The notes beneath the pieces were generated by a model that saw only the letters and a list, made by a program, of their open reading frames with translations, was not told where the DNA came from and made no database searches. Both the position numbers and the translations under genes were made by a program. This document shows positions 36,556 to 46,544 of a DNA stretch of 64,000 nt, piece by piece. Position 1 is the stretch's first letter. Every line of letters begins with the position of its first letter. The DNA lies in assembly GCF_024160875.1 (NCBI RefSeq), contig NZ_JAIULA010000008.1, positions 1 through 64,000 on the forward strand, given 5' to 3'. This DNA is from Ligilactobacillus ubinensis (GTDB lineage Bacteria; Bacillota; Bacilli; Lactobacillales; Lactobacillaceae).

Positions 36556-38679
36556 CTAATTACCAAAAAGCCCTTCAATATAACTAGCCGCTTTGTTTTT
36601 TAAGCTAGACGCCTTTTGTGAAATGTTTTCTCCCGCACTCTCAACACTACTCCATACATCACTACTACTTGAAGATGAATCACTAGAACTGCTACTTGAT
36701 GCTGCTGATGCTCTAGTTGATGCCGCTTCTACTGTGAATTTTGTATTGGCTGTATATGGTAATATACCTTCCATTTCTTTTTTGAACAATGCAGATCCGC
36801 CTCTAGTTCCTTCATTTTGTAATGAGTATTTAGAAGAGTCAAATCCAACCCATGTAGCAACCACAACATCTGGTGTATAACCAATATACCAATGATCATT
36901 ATCTGATCCACTTGTTGAACTTGTTGTACTTTGCGTTGAGCCAGTTTTTCCTGCAATTGTATATCCTGATGGTTTAGCACTTACACCTGTACCTATTTTG
37001 TATACATCAATCATCATACTTGTCATTTCATTTGCTATTTTCTTTGAAATAATACGCTTAGATGATACTTTTGTATTATCAACAATTACATTGCCTGATG
37101 AATCAACTATTTTAGTAATAAGGTGCGTTGAATAGTGTACTCCTTTATTTGCAAATGCTTCATAGGCGCTTGCCATTTCATATGGTGAAACACCATTTTT
37201 CATACCACCTAATGCTAAACTCAAATTATCATCACTTTTAGAAACTTTAATACCAAATTTTTTAACTGAATCATAGCCCTTTTGTACTCCGATTTTATTT
37301 AATAACCATACTGCTGATGTATTTTTACTTAAAGCAAGAGCTTCATACATTGGCAAATTTCCCGAATAAACACTATTCCAATTTTTAGGAGTATAATTAT
37401 TTGAACCATATGATTTCAAAATATCTTTGACAGTCGAATCATAGAAATACCCATTCTCCAATGCAGGTGTATATACTGCTATTGGCTTTATTGAAGATCC
37501 TGGTGATCGAACTAGCTGTGTTGCGCGATTATATCCTCGAAAAACATGTGAACCAGAGCGACCACCAACAAGCGCTGCTACACCTCCTGTTTTCGGATTA
37601 ATTGCAATCGAACCGCCTTGTGCTTTTGTTCCATCACTGGCATCATATGGAAACAATGAGTTGTTTGCAAATGCATCTTGCATTTTTTCTTGATAATTTT
37701 GATTCAAAGCAGTATATATTTTATATCCTTTATTCATTATTTCCGACTCAGTCAAACCATAGCGACTAATTGCCTCATTAATAACAGCATCAAAATAATA
37801 CGGATACTTATAACCAGATGTGTATGAATAACTATCCTTAGTTACCATTGCTGTTGATTGATATTTTTTTGCATCTGTTGAGGATAATTTGTTATTTTCA
37901 ACCATCAAACTCAGAACCACATTACGTCGACTTTTGGCAGCCTTAGGGTGATCTACCGGATTATATGCACTAGGACTTCGTAGCATTCCTGCCAATGTGG
38001 CTGCTTGAGGTACTGTTAGCTTGCTTGCGCTAACTCCAAAATATCGTTTAGCAGCGTCTTGTACGCCCCAAACTCCATTTCCAAAATATGCATTATTCAG
38101 ATACATTGCTAAAATTTCTTTTTTTGAATAATCATTTTCAACTTGCACAGCTAAAAATATTTCTTTAGCTTTTCGCGAAAAGGTCTGCTCTTGTGTTAAA
38201 AAAGCATTTTTTACTAATTGTTGGGTAATTGTACTCCCACCACCACTAATAACATCACTACCTGTAACACGATTACGAATGTATAATAATACTGCCCTAG
38301 CAATACCTTTGATAGAAAAACCATATTCATGATAAAAATTTCTATCTTCAGTTGATAAAACTGCATTTTGTACATTTTTTGATATCTTACTAAGTGGTAC
38401 CCACGTACCCTTTTGTGAATATAAATAGCCTGCCTTTTTCCCATTTACATCATAAATTTCAGTTGATCGTTCTAACGTAGCCTTTAACCCTTTGACATCT
38501 GTTGTCTTAGCTACATATGTTAAATAAATACTTGCTATAACTGCTATACTCAAAAAAATAATTGCTAGCCATCGTGTAAATTGATATCGATGCCATTTAA
38601 CTCTTATATAGTTCCAAACAACAGCCATTATCTTTTTGAAAAACACAAAAATTGGCTTTTCAAAAAATTTAGTTTTCAT
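36556..38679 (-). CDS. Class A penicillin-binding protein
   Basis: Bifunctional peptidoglycan glycosyltransferase and transpeptidase of 707 residues. A cytosolic N-terminus and one membrane anchor (about 37-57) precede the GT51 domain (catalytic Glu in STEDRNFYHEYGF, about 113; GGGSTITQQLVKN). The transpeptidase has SxxK in PGSSIKP (about 395), SKN (LALSKNTS) and KTG (GKTGST, about 580). The tail is a low-complexity Ser run as in lactobacillar PBP1A/2A. GAGGG precedes the ATG. The exact paralogue (PbpF/2A type likely) is uncertain. Confidence 0.92.
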   Translation of the reverse strand: MKTKFFEKPIFVFFKKIMAVVWNYIRVKWHRYQFTRWLAIIFLSIAVIASIYLTYVAKTTDVKGLKATLERSTEIYDVNGKKAGYLYSQKGTWVPLSKISKNVQNAVLSTEDRNFYHEYGFSIKGIARAVLLYIRNRVTGSDVISGGGSTITQQLVKNAFLTQEQTFSRKAKEIFLAVQVENDYSKKEILAMYLNNAYFGNGVWGVQDAAKRYFGVSASKLTVPQAATLAGMLRSPSAYNPVDHPKAAKSRRNVVLSLMVENNKLSSTDAKKYQSTAMVTKDSYSYTSGYKYPYYFDAVINEAISRYGLTESEIMNKGYKIYTALNQNYQEKMQDAFANNSLFPYDASDGTKAQGGSIAINPKTGGVAALVGGRSGSHVFRGYNRATQLVRSPGSSIKPIAVYTPALENGYFYDSTVKDILKSYGSNNYTPKNWNSVYSGNLPMYEALALSKNTSAVWLLNKIGVQKGYDSVKKFGIKVSKSDDNLSLALGGMKNGVSPYEMASAYEAFANKGVHYSTHLITKIVDSSGNVIVDNTKVSSKRIISKKIANEMTSMMIDVYKIGTGVSAKPSGYTIAGKTGSTQSTTSSTSGSDNDHWYIGYTPDVVVATWVGFDSSKYSLQNEGTRGGSALFKKEMEGILPYTANTKFTVEAASTRASAASSSSSSDSSSSSSDVWSSVESAGENISQKASSLKNKAASYIEGLFGN

Positions 38680-38761
38680 AAAATTTCCCTCTTAATTTAA
38701 TTCTGTCTTTCCAATATAGCACAGAAGCCATATTATATTAATGCTTTTTAAGCAAATATTA

Positions 38762-39229
38762 TTAAATTAAGTTGTCTTCATTCATATGAATTCTAAATAG
38801 TTCATTTACACTTGATGCATCACTTTTTGAACCGCTTATAATGATAACGGTATCATAGCCAGCTAATGTTCCTACAATTTGTGGTTGTACTAAATCATCT
38901 AAAATCGCAGCTAGAACATTCGCATTCCTCGGCATTGTATGAATAACATTCATAAACTCTACTTGAGTTAAACTCTTTACTGTATCGTAGATTGTTTTAT
39001 ATAAACGTTCTTCTTCAGTCTGATTGTTAGCTTTAAAAATGACGTAATGTAAATTTCCATTACCATCTTGTTCTTTAATAATCTTCATATCTCGGATATC
39101 TCGAGATATTGTTGCTTGCGTTGCTTTAATACCACTTTCTTCTAATCGTCTCATTAAATCATCTTGTGTCGAAATCAAATTTTGTTTAATTAATTGCTCA
39201 ATTTTTGCTTGTCTTTGTTCCTTCTTCAT
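38762..39229 (-). CDS. argR: Arginine repressor ArgR
   Basis: Arginine-sensing hexameric regulator of arginine synthesis and catabolism. The 155 residues have the winged-helix domain (MRRLEESGIKATQATISRDIRDM, S/R recognition motif) and the C-terminal arginine-binding domain with GTLAGYDTV (about 118). GGAGG precedes the ATG. A promoter with extended -10 TGCTATAAT lies at 39290-39298. Together with the broken Crp/Fnr gene and argS it forms an arginine-related neighbourhood. Confidence 0.94.
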   Translation of the reverse strand: MKKEQRQAKIEQLIKQNLISTQDDLMRRLEESGIKATQATISRDIRDMKIIKEQDGNGNLHYVIFKANNQTEEERLYKTIYDTVKSLTQVEFMNVIHTMPRNANVLAAILDDLVQPQIVGTLAGYDTVIIISGSKSDASSVNELFRIHMNEDNLI

Positions 39230-39289
39230 ATGCTTCCTCCAAATATCATATAAAATAGAAAACTTAGATACTAATGTCTATACTATTAC

Positions 39290-39298
39290 ATTATAGCA
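39290..39298 (-). promoter_or_regulatory. Extended -10 promoter of argR
   Basis: TGCTATAAT preceded by a run of eight T; -35 weak. It is about 60 nt before the argR ATG. Confidence 0.5.
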
Positions 39299-39327
39299 AA
39301 AAAAAGTGCATAAATATAAACTTTCGA

Positions 39328-40004
39328 TTAATTTTCATCACCTAATGGAAGCTCTAGTTTATCTTTTAAGACAATTATTTTCCGTCTATCCCTAATAATA
39401 CGTTTTTCTTGTTCGAGACAAATTACCGCTTTGTTAACTGTCATCCGTGTTGTTTTTAATGCTTTTGCAATAACCTGTTGACTAATTGGTATTTCCAATC
39501 CTTTATCTGTTTCAAATCCAATTGTTTGAGCTAGCATTAGGATACAGTGCATCGTTTGCAAAAGAATATTCTCATATATTTTACTATGCCACAAGTGATT
39601 ATTTACCGCAATTGACTTATGATTTTCATATGCTAATTTGTAAAAACTAGAACTATTTTCTTTAATAAACTTCTTCAACTTTTCTAAATTAATCCGAAGT
39701 AACTTTACTTTGCGTGAACATGCTACAACACGTTCTATACTAGTTATTTCAGATTTATCATCGAAGAAGCATGGAAAAAATTTTTTTCACCCAGAAACGT
39801 TATCTGAACGTTTTCTCCATTGATTAACATCTCATCAATTTGCACAATACCCTCAATTACAAAATATAAATTGCCTTTTATCTCCCTTAAATTAATAAAT
39901 TCCTTTCTTTTTAATTCTTTACATATACTATTTTTTTCAAAAAAATCTCTTTCATCCGCTTTAAACGGAAACTTATTAAAAAAATCTTTCTTTACACGTT
40001 CCAT
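39328..40004 (-). pseudogene. Crp/Fnr family regulator (ArcR-like), frameshifted
   Basis: Two frames together make one 225-residue Crp/Fnr protein. The N-terminal cyclic-nucleotide-binding-like half starts at ATG 40004 (GGGGG ribosome binding site) and ends at a TAA at 39744. The C-terminal half, with the long helix and the winged helix (ISQQVIAKALKTTRMTVNKAVICLEQ), continues in the -1 frame. The break maps to GAAAAAAATTTTTTCC, ending in the slippery heptamer T_TTT_TTC (39774-39780). A -1 slip there restores a normal-length protein. It may be a pseudogene, a sequencing error in a homopolymer, or programmed frameshifting. Place beside argR and a cre-like site suggest ArcR, the activator of arginine deiminase genes. 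Confidence 0.75.
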
Positions 40005-40022
40005 AAATCCCCCTTCTTTCTT

Positions 40023-40036
40023 ATAAAACGCTTTCA
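40023..40036 (-). promoter_or_regulatory. cre-like CcpA site upstream of the Crp/Fnr gene
   Basis: TGAAAGCGTTTTAT matches the core of the catabolite-responsive element TGWAANCGNTNWCA except the last two positions. It lies downstream of an extended -10 (TGGTAAAAT near 40090), a position where CcpA represses. Confidence 0.45.
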
Positions 40037-40245
40037 AAAATAAAGACTTGAAATAATTTATATGTATGGTTAATGCAAAAATATTTTACCATAATATATT
40101 ATTATTTTATATATTTTTCGTAATATTTCCTATTTTTTTCGAATTAATATCCTTAATAAAGTGCTATATCTATGTTTTTTATAAAATATTCACCATCATT
40201 TTTACTAATTAGTCCTGCTTTAAATACCAATCTAAGATAGCTAAC

Positions 40246-40294
40246 AAAGCACTAACAATTGCTCTATTAAATATCGAACAATTATTAGTGCTTT
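40246..40294. repeat. 16-bp inverted repeat between argS and the Crp/Fnr gene
   Basis: AAAGCACTAACAATTG and CAATTATTAGTGCTTT can form a 16-bp stem with one wobble, 21 nt behind the argS stop codon. Neither side has a good T-run. It may be an argS transcript end by another mechanism, or a protein site. The rest of the gap 40038-40314 is AT-rich and holds the Crp/Fnr promoter. Confidence 0.5.
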
Positions 40295-40314
40295 CTACTT
40301 ATACTAAACTATTC

Positions 40315-42009
40315 TTACATTTCATCAGGTGCAGCTACACCTAATAGACGTAATGCTTCTTTTAATACAACTGCTACACTAGCAACCAAGGCAATTCGAG
40401 CTGCTTTTTGCTTATCAGCTTTCAAAATCTTTGAGTGTGCATAATATTTATTAAAAGCCTTGGCTAAATGAATTGCATATTTTGCAATTACTGATGGTTC
40501 ATATTCAACAACTGCACGCTCAATTGTATTAGGAAAGTCACCTAATAAACGTAGCGTTTCCCATGCTTGATTATCATCTAATTCATAACTTGCTGTGCCA
40601 AGTTCACTAACGCCTGCCTTTCTTAAAATACTCATTGCACGCGCATGCGCATATTGAACGTAAGGCCCTGTTTCACCTTCAAATCGTACAACTTCTTCTA
40701 AATCAAAATCAAAATTATTTAGTCGCTCATTTTTTAAGTCATGAAATACCACTGCACCAACTCCGACATCATGAGCTACTTGCTTTTTATTTGCTAAACT
40801 TGGATTCTTCTCATCTATTTGTTTGCTTGCTAAACTAATAGCATCATTCAAAACATCTTGTAATAAGATTACACGGCCGGCACGAGTCGACAGTTTTTTC
40901 CCACCAGAAGTAATTAAACCAAATGGAATATGATGAATATCGTCTGACCAATCGTAACCCATTTCTTTTAAAACAGCCTTTAATTGTTTAAAGTGGTTCG
41001 TTTGTTCATTTCCCACAACATACAACGATTGAGTAAAATTGTATGTTCTCTTACGGTATAACGCAGCTGCTAAATCTCTTGTAATGTATAAAGTTGCACC
41101 ATCTGAGCGCTTAATTAGAGCAGGATTTAAATCATATTTGGAAAGATCAACGATCTGAGCGCCATTACTTTCTTTTAATAGATTTTTTTGTTCTAACAAT
41201 TCAACAATCTCATCCATTTTATCGTTATAAAAGGCTTCTCCATTATAAGAATCAAATTTAATTCCTAATTCATCATAGATTTGTATAAACTCTTTTAAAG
41301 ATTCAGAGCGAAACCATTTCCATAGTTGTGTTGCTTCTTTGTCGCCGTCTTCTAAACGTTTAAACCATTCCCTAGCATCATCATCTAGTTCTGGTTTATC
41401 AACATCTTCTTCATGAAAACGCACATAATATTTAAGTAAGGTTGCAATAGGGTCCTTTTTAACCTCTTCTTCACTCCCCCACATTTTGTACGCACACATT
41501 AATTTACCAAATTGTGTTCCCCAATCACCCAAATGATTTATTTTAACGGGAACATAATTTGTTTTAGCTAATAAATTAGCAATTGCATTACCAATAACGG
41601 TCGAACGTAAATGTCCCATTGACATTGGTTTAGCAATATTTGGCGAAGACATATCTATAGGGACATTATTACTTTTACCTAAGTCTTGTGAACCAAAATT
41701 GTCCTGTTCATTTAAAACTTCATTTAAAATATTGTTACTGTAATCTTTTTTATCTAAAAAGAAATTGATGTAAGGACCTACTGCCTCGACTTTTTCGAAT
41801 CCTTTTTTATCAATCTTCTCCACTAATTCAGTAGCGATTATTTGAGGTGCTTTGTGCAAATATTTTGCTAAAGCAAAAGCTGGAAATGCATAATCACCTA
41901 AATTTAACGCTTTTGGTACCTCAATTTTGTAAAAAATATCTTTTTCATTTAAACTTCCATCCACGGCTACGCTAATTGCTGTAGCTACTTTTTGCTTATA
42001 ATCTATCAT
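40315..42009 (-). CDS. argS: Arginyl-tRNA synthetase
   Basis: Charges tRNA-Arg. The 564 residues have the N-terminal Add-1 domain and the class I catalytic motif [16 protein letters not shown] (HIGH variant SMGH, as in Bacillus-type ArgRS). The degenerate KMSKS reads KKLSTRAG (about 365) and the C-terminal DALR anticodon domain ends in [16 protein letters not shown] precedes the ATG. It is controlled by a T-box whose specifier reads CGC (Arg). Confidence 0.96.
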   Translation of the reverse strand: MIDYKQKVATAISVAVDGSLNEKDIFYKIEVPKALNLGDYAFPAFALAKYLHKAPQIIATELVEKIDKKGFEKVEAVGPYINFFLDKKDYSNNILNEVLNEQDNFGSQDLGKSNNVPIDMSSPNIAKPMSMGHLRSTVIGNAIANLLAKTNYVPVKINHLGDWGTQFGKLMCAYKMWGSEEEVKKDPIATLLKYYVRFHEEDVDKPELDDDAREWFKRLEDGDKEATQLWKWFRSESLKEFIQIYDELGIKFDSYNGEAFYNDKMDEIVELLEQKNLLKESNGAQIVDLSKYDLNPALIKRSDGATLYITRDLAAALYRKRTYNFTQSLYVVGNEQTNHFKQLKAVLKEMGYDWSDDIHHIPFGLITSGGKKLSTRAGRVILLQDVLNDAISLASKQIDEKNPSLANKKQVAHDVGVGAVVFHDLKNERLNNFDFDLEEVVRFEGETGPYVQYAHARAMSILRKAGVSELGTASYELDDNQAWETLRLLGDFPNTIERAVVEYEPSVIAKYAIHLAKAFNKYYAHSKILKADKQKAARIALVASVAVVLKEALRLLGVAAPDEM

Positions 42010-42027
42010 TTTTTCCTCCTAAAATAA

Positions 42028-42215
42028 AAAATCTCTTACATTATTACCCATAATGTAAGAGACGAGATTTTCCCGCGGTACCACTCTACTTGATTAGTAA
42101 ATCCACTTTAAGTATTAATTTTAAAATCTAAGAAGCGCGCTTCAATCAGTCTTTCTATCTGGCTCACATCATCCCAGACTCGCTACAAGTTTAACTAATT
42201 TACTCTTCTTCTATC
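42028..42215 (-). promoter_or_regulatory. T-box riboswitch of argS, specifier CGC
   Basis: T-box sequence AGAGTGGTACCGCGG (42073-42087) and terminator TCTCTTACATTAT/ATAATGTAAGAGA (42032-42062) with a T-run. In Stem I the lower helix AAGAAG/CTTCTT and upper helix AATTAGT/ACTGATT enclose the specifier loop with AGTA on the 5' side and GAA-G-CGC-G on the 3' side. Aligned with the known glyQS leader, the specifier is CGC at 42137-42139, an Arg codon, in agreement with the gene. Confidence 0.93.
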
Positions 42216-42230
42216 ATAGATTGTTTATTA

Positions 42231-42301
42231 AGCGGGTGACGAGAATCGAACTCGCGACATCAGCTTGGGAAGCTGGAATTTTACCACTAAACTACACCCG
42301 C
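42231..42301 (-). tRNA. tRNA-Gly, anticodon CCC
   Basis: A 71-nt cloverleaf: acceptor GCGGGTG/CACCCGC, D-loop TAGTTTAGTGGTAA, anticodon loop TTCCCAA with anticodon CCC reading GGG, T-arm GTTCGAATC, discriminator T, no encoded CCA. The top pair of the anticodon stem is C-A. It has its own promoter (42315-42343) and ends 10-15 nt before the argS T-box leader, with no terminator between. Confidence 0.95.
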
Positions 42302-42314
42302 ATCAACAAGAAAC

Positions 42315-42343
42315 AGTATAGCAGAATATCCTGTTCTTGTCAC
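42315..42343 (-). promoter_or_regulatory. Promoter of tRNA-Gly, probably also of argS
   Basis: GTGACA (42338-42343), 17-bp spacer ending in TGC, TATACT (42315-42320), 13 nt before the tRNA. No other promoter is seen between the tRNA and the argS leader. Confidence 0.65.
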
Positions 42344-42356
42344 GTTTTTTTAGCTT

Positions 42357-42566
42357 CTATGCAGGCATTTTTTTCATACAATCGAATCGTACAACTGCTC
42401 GATTATGAAAATCAGTTACAGCTATACTGTCTTCTTCATTATGCTCTAAAATCGTTACAACTGCTGAGTTTTCATATTTTTTTTCAACAGATCCAACAAA
42501 ATCATGCTTTAATGACCCAAATTTTTGACACTTTACTTTGTCACCAATTTCAATTTTTGTTTCCAT
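42357..42566 (-). CDS. DUF2187 family protein (YkvS-like)
   Basis: A 69-residue protein with the small beta-barrel, KOW-like pattern of DUF2187 (IGDKVKCQKFGSLKHDFVG...VEKKYENSAVVTI). Function unknown; a nucleic-acid-binding role is often assumed. GAGGTG precedes the ATG. No clear terminator separates it from the tRNA-Gly promoter. Confidence 0.82.
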   Translation of the reverse strand: METKIEIGDKVKCQKFGSLKHDFVGSVEKKYENSAVVTILEHNEEDSIAVTDFHNRAVVRFDCMKKMPA

Positions 42567-42660
42567 TTTGTCACCTCTAATTCATTAATTCTCATGCATA
42601 TTACCAAATTCTACTTTAACTTGCAAGCGAAACAATTCAATTAATTATTTTTTATTAGAA

Positions 42661-43542
42661 TTACTTAATATATCTTCTATTTATATAATCCTTTACTGTT
42701 TTTATGAAAGCTTGTGTAGACGGTGTTTGCTGTGTTTGTGCATGCGAAACTAAACAAATAGTACGATAAAATTTTTCTGAAAATGGAAAGCTGCTAACAT
42801 TACCACTTAACTTTTGTAATGCTAACTCCGGTAAAATGCCTAAGCCTAAGCCACTTTCAACCATTGCAATAATAGAGGCATCATCTATACTGTACTGGAT
42901 AGAATTCACTGAAACATTATATGTATCAAGAGCCTGTTTAGTATCACGATCATAGTCAATTTGTTGTAAAATAAATTCTTCATTAATTACATCTTGCTTA
43001 GTTATTGTTTTACCATTTTGAGGTTTAAATCCAGTAGGTGCAATACAAAAAATTTGGTCTTGATGTAATGGCAACACCTCTAGATTTTCTTTTATTGGCA
43101 AAGCACTAAAGCCTAAATCAAGACTTCCTAGTCTAACTTGTTCAACAACCTCGTTAAATGGTCCTTGACGCACAGAAATTTCAATTTCTGGAAAGTCTTT
43201 TTTAAAAGTATTTATGATGTCGGGTAACCAGTTAATACAAACACTGCTAAATGCCCCAATGCGAATTCGACCATGATTTAACCCATTTATTCTTCCTGCT
43301 TCTTCTACTAACTTTGCTTCTGTATTTAATATTTCTTGTACTATCGGCAAAATCTTTTGACCATCAGACGTTAATTTAACACCGTTACGATTACGTAAAA
43401 ATAATGAAAAGCCTAATTCCTTTTCAAGACCTGTAATTGAATGGCTGATTGCAGAAGGAGTGACATTTAATTCACGTGCAGCAGCTACCAAGGTCTTTCG
43501 CTTTGCAACTTCGCTAAAAACATGATATGCAAAATTCGTCAT
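42661..43542 (-). CDS. LysR family transcriptional regulator
   Basis: A 293-residue LysR-type regulator: N-terminal winged helix (AAARELNVTPSAISHSITGLEKELGFSLFLRN, about 20-52) and a C-terminal periplasmic-binding-protein-like effector domain starting near residue 90. GAGGTC precedes the ATG. It is flanked by the DUF2187 gene and the purD terminator. No divergent target gene is next to it, so its regulon and effector cannot be guessed. Confidence 0.9.
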   Translation of the reverse strand: MTNFAYHVFSEVAKRKTLVAAARELNVTPSAISHSITGLEKELGFSLFLRNRNGVKLTSDGQKILPIVQEILNTEAKLVEEAGRINGLNHGRIRIGAFSSVCINWLPDIINTFKKDFPEIEISVRQGPFNEVVEQVRLGSLDLGFSALPIKENLEVLPLHQDQIFCIAPTGFKPQNGKTITKQDVINEEFILQQIDYDRDTKQALDTYNVSVNSIQYSIDDASIIAMVESGLGLGILPELALQKLSGNVSSFPFSEKFYRTICLVSHAQTQQTPSTQAFIKTVKDYINRRYIK

Positions 43543-43628
43543 TTTTTTGACCTCTTTATTACTTTATTGTTGCCTTAGTGTAGCACATTACTAATGGTTA
43601 ATAAAGAGAAAATAATCAGATATTATTA

Positions 43629-43665
43629 CAAAAAAAAGAAACAAAAGCGTATTGTCTTTTGCTTC
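43629..43665 (-). terminator. Terminator of the purine operon
   Basis: GAAGCAAAAG pairs with CTTTTGTTTC and is followed by eight T, about 40 nt behind the purD stop. Confidence 0.85.
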
Positions 43666-43703
43666 AAAAATTAAGTAGTTTATTTCTAAAACACTAACTA
43701 ATT

Positions 43704-44969
43704 TTAATATGTTTTTTGTGTCGCGCGATAGCCTATATCTTTACGATAGAAGCATTGTTCCAATTTAGTTTCACTTAAATATTTATAAACCTCAGACTGT
43801 GCTTTTTCTAATGTCGCTGCACTAGCAATAACCGTTAATAAACGGCCTCCGTTTCCATAAAGGTTTTCAACTGTTCCTTTTACATTGGCATAATCAATTG
43901 TTATTATTTCATTTTTAGAAAAAATTGGTATTTTCTGATTATTTATCGGTTGGCTAGGATATCCTTGCGCTGCAATTACAACACCTAAACATGCTTGTTT
44001 CGTTTCAGTAACAATTGGCAGTTTATAATTATTGACAACTGCATCAATTAATTCAGCAAAATCATTTTTAACACGCAATAAAACAACTTGCGTCTCAGGA
44101 TCACCTAAACGAACATTATACTCAATAACTTTAGGCCCTTGTTTTGTTAAAATCATTCCTATATAGATTATTCCTCGATAAGCTAACTTTGCTTCTTTTA
44201 AACCTGTAATTGTTGGCTTAACAACTTCGGCTAACATTCTTTTATAATCTGCATTACTTAATTGTGGTATAGGGCTATATGCACCCATTCCGCCTGTATT
44301 AGGCCCTTTATCAGCATCATAGGCCCGTTTGTGATCTTGAGCCATTGGCAAGATACGGTAATCATCTTTTCCTACTACAACAAATAAAGAATATTCTTCG
44401 CCATCCAAAAATTCTTCGATTACAATTTGTTTTTGCCCTTTTTTAAACATCAAACTAATTTGTTCAGCTGCTTTCTTTTTCGTATCTGAAATAACAACAC
44501 CTTTTCCAGAAGCTAATCCATCAGCCTTAATAACAATAGGTGCATCAAAGTTTTTCAACCCTTCTATCGCATCTCTTGAATTTTTAAAAGTGGCAAATCT
44601 TGCAGTTGGAATATCATATGTATCCATAAAACGCATTGCATAATCCTTTGAACCTTCTAATTGAGCAGCCTTAGCGTTGGGACCAAATATTTTTAAACCA
44701 TCTGCTTCAAATGAATCTACTATTCCTGCAACTAAAGCATCTTCTGGGCCAACAAAAGTCCAATCTATTTGTTCTTCATAAACAAAGCCCTTTAAAGCAT
44801 CAAAATCCAATTCATTAATAGCAATTGTTTTTATCCCATCTGCTTCCATACCAATATTACCTGGAGCACAAAAAACACTAGCAACATGCGAACTTTTTAG
44901 CAATGCTTTGGCTATCGCATGCTCACGTCCGCCTGAACCAACTATCAGTAGCTTCATATCATCTTTCAT
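43704..44969 (-). CDS. purD: Phosphoribosylamine-glycine ligase
   Basis: Second step of IMP synthesis: joins glycine to phosphoribosylamine with ATP. The 421 residues show the ATP-grasp fold with LLIVGSGGREHAIA at the N-terminus and GPNTGGMGAYSP (about 195). The start with AAGGTG at 7-8 nt gives MKDD before the conserved region; the inner ATG (codon 5) is possible. It is the last gene of the operon. Confidence 0.96.
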   Translation of the reverse strand: MKDDMKLLIVGSGGREHAIAKALLKSSHVASVFCAPGNIGMEADGIKTIAINELDFDALKGFVYEEQIDWTFVGPEDALVAGIVDSFEADGLKIFGPNAKAAQLEGSKDYAMRFMDTYDIPTARFATFKNSRDAIEGLKNFDAPIVIKADGLASGKGVVISDTKKKAAEQISLMFKKGQKQIVIEEFLDGEEYSLFVVVGKDDYRILPMAQDHKRAYDADKGPNTGGMGAYSPIPQLSNADYKRMLAEVVKPTITGLKEAKLAYRGIIYIGMILTKQGPKVIEYNVRLGDPETQVVLLRVKNDFAELIDAVVNNYKLPIVTETKQACLGVVIAAQGYPSQPINNQKIPIFSKNEIITIDYANVKGTVENLYGNGGRLLTVIASAATLEKAQSEVYKYLSETKLEQCFYRKDIGYRATQKTY

Positions 44970-44988
44970 GATGTATCACCTTTCTTAG

Positions 44989-46527
44989 TTAGTGTCTAAA
45001 ATGACGTATTCCTGTAGTCACCATTGCAATACCATACTTATTAGCCATATCAATTGAATCTTGATCGCGAATAGAACCACCAGGTTGTACAATCGCTTTT
45101 ATACCATGTGTCGCAGCATATTCGACACAATCATCCATAGGGAAAAAGGCATCACTTGCTAATACTGCACGCTCGTCTATATCTTGACTAGCGTGTTTTA
45201 TAGCAATTTTAGTTGAATCTATTCGATTAGGTTGACCTGCTCCAATGCCTAGGGTCCTTTCGTCATTAGCGACAACAATTGCATTAGATTTAGTATGTTT
45301 AACTGCTTTCCAAGCAAACATTAATGTCTCTAGTTGTTTTTTTGTTGGTCTTGTTTCAGTAACTGTCTTCCAATCACTTGTTTGTTCTGATAAAATATCT
45401 TGTTCTTGAACCAAAACACCTCCCATAACAGAAACTATTTCATGTTTTTTATTTTCATTTTTCTTACTAAAATCAAGTTCTAACAAGCGTAGGTTTTTCT
45501 TTTTTGCTAAAATTTTGTAAGCCTCATCTTCATATGCTGGTGCAATAATTATTTCCAGAAATAGTTGATGCATTTTTTCAGCAGTAGCTACATCAACTGT
45601 TCGATTTAATACAATAACCCCACCAAATATTGATATCGAATCTGCTTTATAAGCTCTATCCCAAGCTTTTTCTATACACTCAGCTTGACCTATCCCACAT
45701 GGATTCATATGCTTTAATGCTACTACAGTTGGTTCATTAAATTCACGTGCAATCCTTATTGCTGCATCTGCATCTTTAATATTATTATATGATAGTTTTT
45801 TACCATGTAATTGTGTAGCTTGTGAAATAGAATAATGTTGGGGCAGCGCATCTTCATAAAACCATGCTTTTTGATGACTATTTTCGCCATAGCGCATTTC
45901 GTCTTTTAAATCATAAGTTAAGGTCAACTTTTCTGGTGCTTTTAACCCTACTTGTTCAGTTAAATAATCAGCAATCAATGCATCATATGCAGCTGTATGT
46001 CTAAATGCCTTAGCAGCTAATTTAGCTCTTGTTTCAAGTTTTGTATGCCCTTGAGCTGTAATTTCGGTTTCTACCTGGCTATAATCATTTGCATCAACTA
46101 CAATTGTGACATCATGATAATTTTTTGCAGCAGAGCGTACCATACTAGGACCACCAATATCAATATTTTCAATTGCATCTGCTAAACTAACATCTGTCTT
46201 TTCAATTGTTTGCTTAAAGGGATACAGATTAACACACACTAAATCAATTGGAGTGATTTTAAGCTCTTTCATTGTTGCAACATGCTCTGGCAAATCACGT
46301 CGTCCTAATAATCCACCATGTACATATGGATTAAGTGTTTTAACTCTACCATCCAAAATTTCTGGAAAACCTGTTACACTTTCAATTGAAATAGTTGGTA
46401 TTCGCGCATCATCTAGAACTTTTTTAGTTCCTCCAGTTGAAACAATTTCATAATCATGTTCAGTTAAAAATCTAGCAAATGGTACTAACTCATTTTTGTC
46501 GGAAACACTTAGTAATGCTCGTTTCAT
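44989..46527 (-). CDS. purH: Bifunctional AICAR formyltransferase/IMP cyclohydrolase
   Basis: Final two steps of IMP synthesis. The 512 residues have the N-terminal IMP cyclohydrolase domain ([22 protein letters not shown]) and the C-terminal AICAR transformylase ([26 protein letters not shown] with the catalytic KH). It lies 17 nt behind purN and 19 nt ahead of purD. Confidence 0.97.
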   Translation of the reverse strand: MKRALLSVSDKNELVPFARFLTEHDYEIVSTGGTKKVLDDARIPTISIESVTGFPEILDGRVKTLNPYVHGGLLGRRDLPEHVATMKELKITPIDLVCVNLYPFKQTIEKTDVSLADAIENIDIGGPSMVRSAAKNYHDVTIVVDANDYSQVETEITAQGHTKLETRAKLAAKAFRHTAAYDALIADYLTEQVGLKAPEKLTLTYDLKDEMRYGENSHQKAWFYEDALPQHYSISQATQLHGKKLSYNNIKDADAAIRIAREFNEPTVVALKHMNPCGIGQAECIEKAWDRAYKADSISIFGGVIVLNRTVDVATAEKMHQLFLEIIIAPAYEDEAYKILAKKKNLRLLELDFSKKNENKKHEIVSVMGGVLVQEQDILSEQTSDWKTVTETRPTKKQLETLMFAWKAVKHTKSNAIVVANDERTLGIGAGQPNRIDSTKIAIKHASQDIDERAVLASDAFFPMDDCVEYAATHGIKAIVQPGGSIRDQDSIDMANKYGIAMVTTGIRHFRH

Positions 46528-46544
46528 AGGTATCGTATTCTCCT

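Noticed and set aside
39328-40037. Two separate regulator genes instead of one
   Set aside because: Each half is only part of the Crp/Fnr fold, they join at one homopolymer, and the second half has no ribosome binding site of its own.
40246-40294. Terminator of argS
   Set aside because: The stem is long and nearly perfect but lacks a T-run on both strands; kept only as an inverted repeat.
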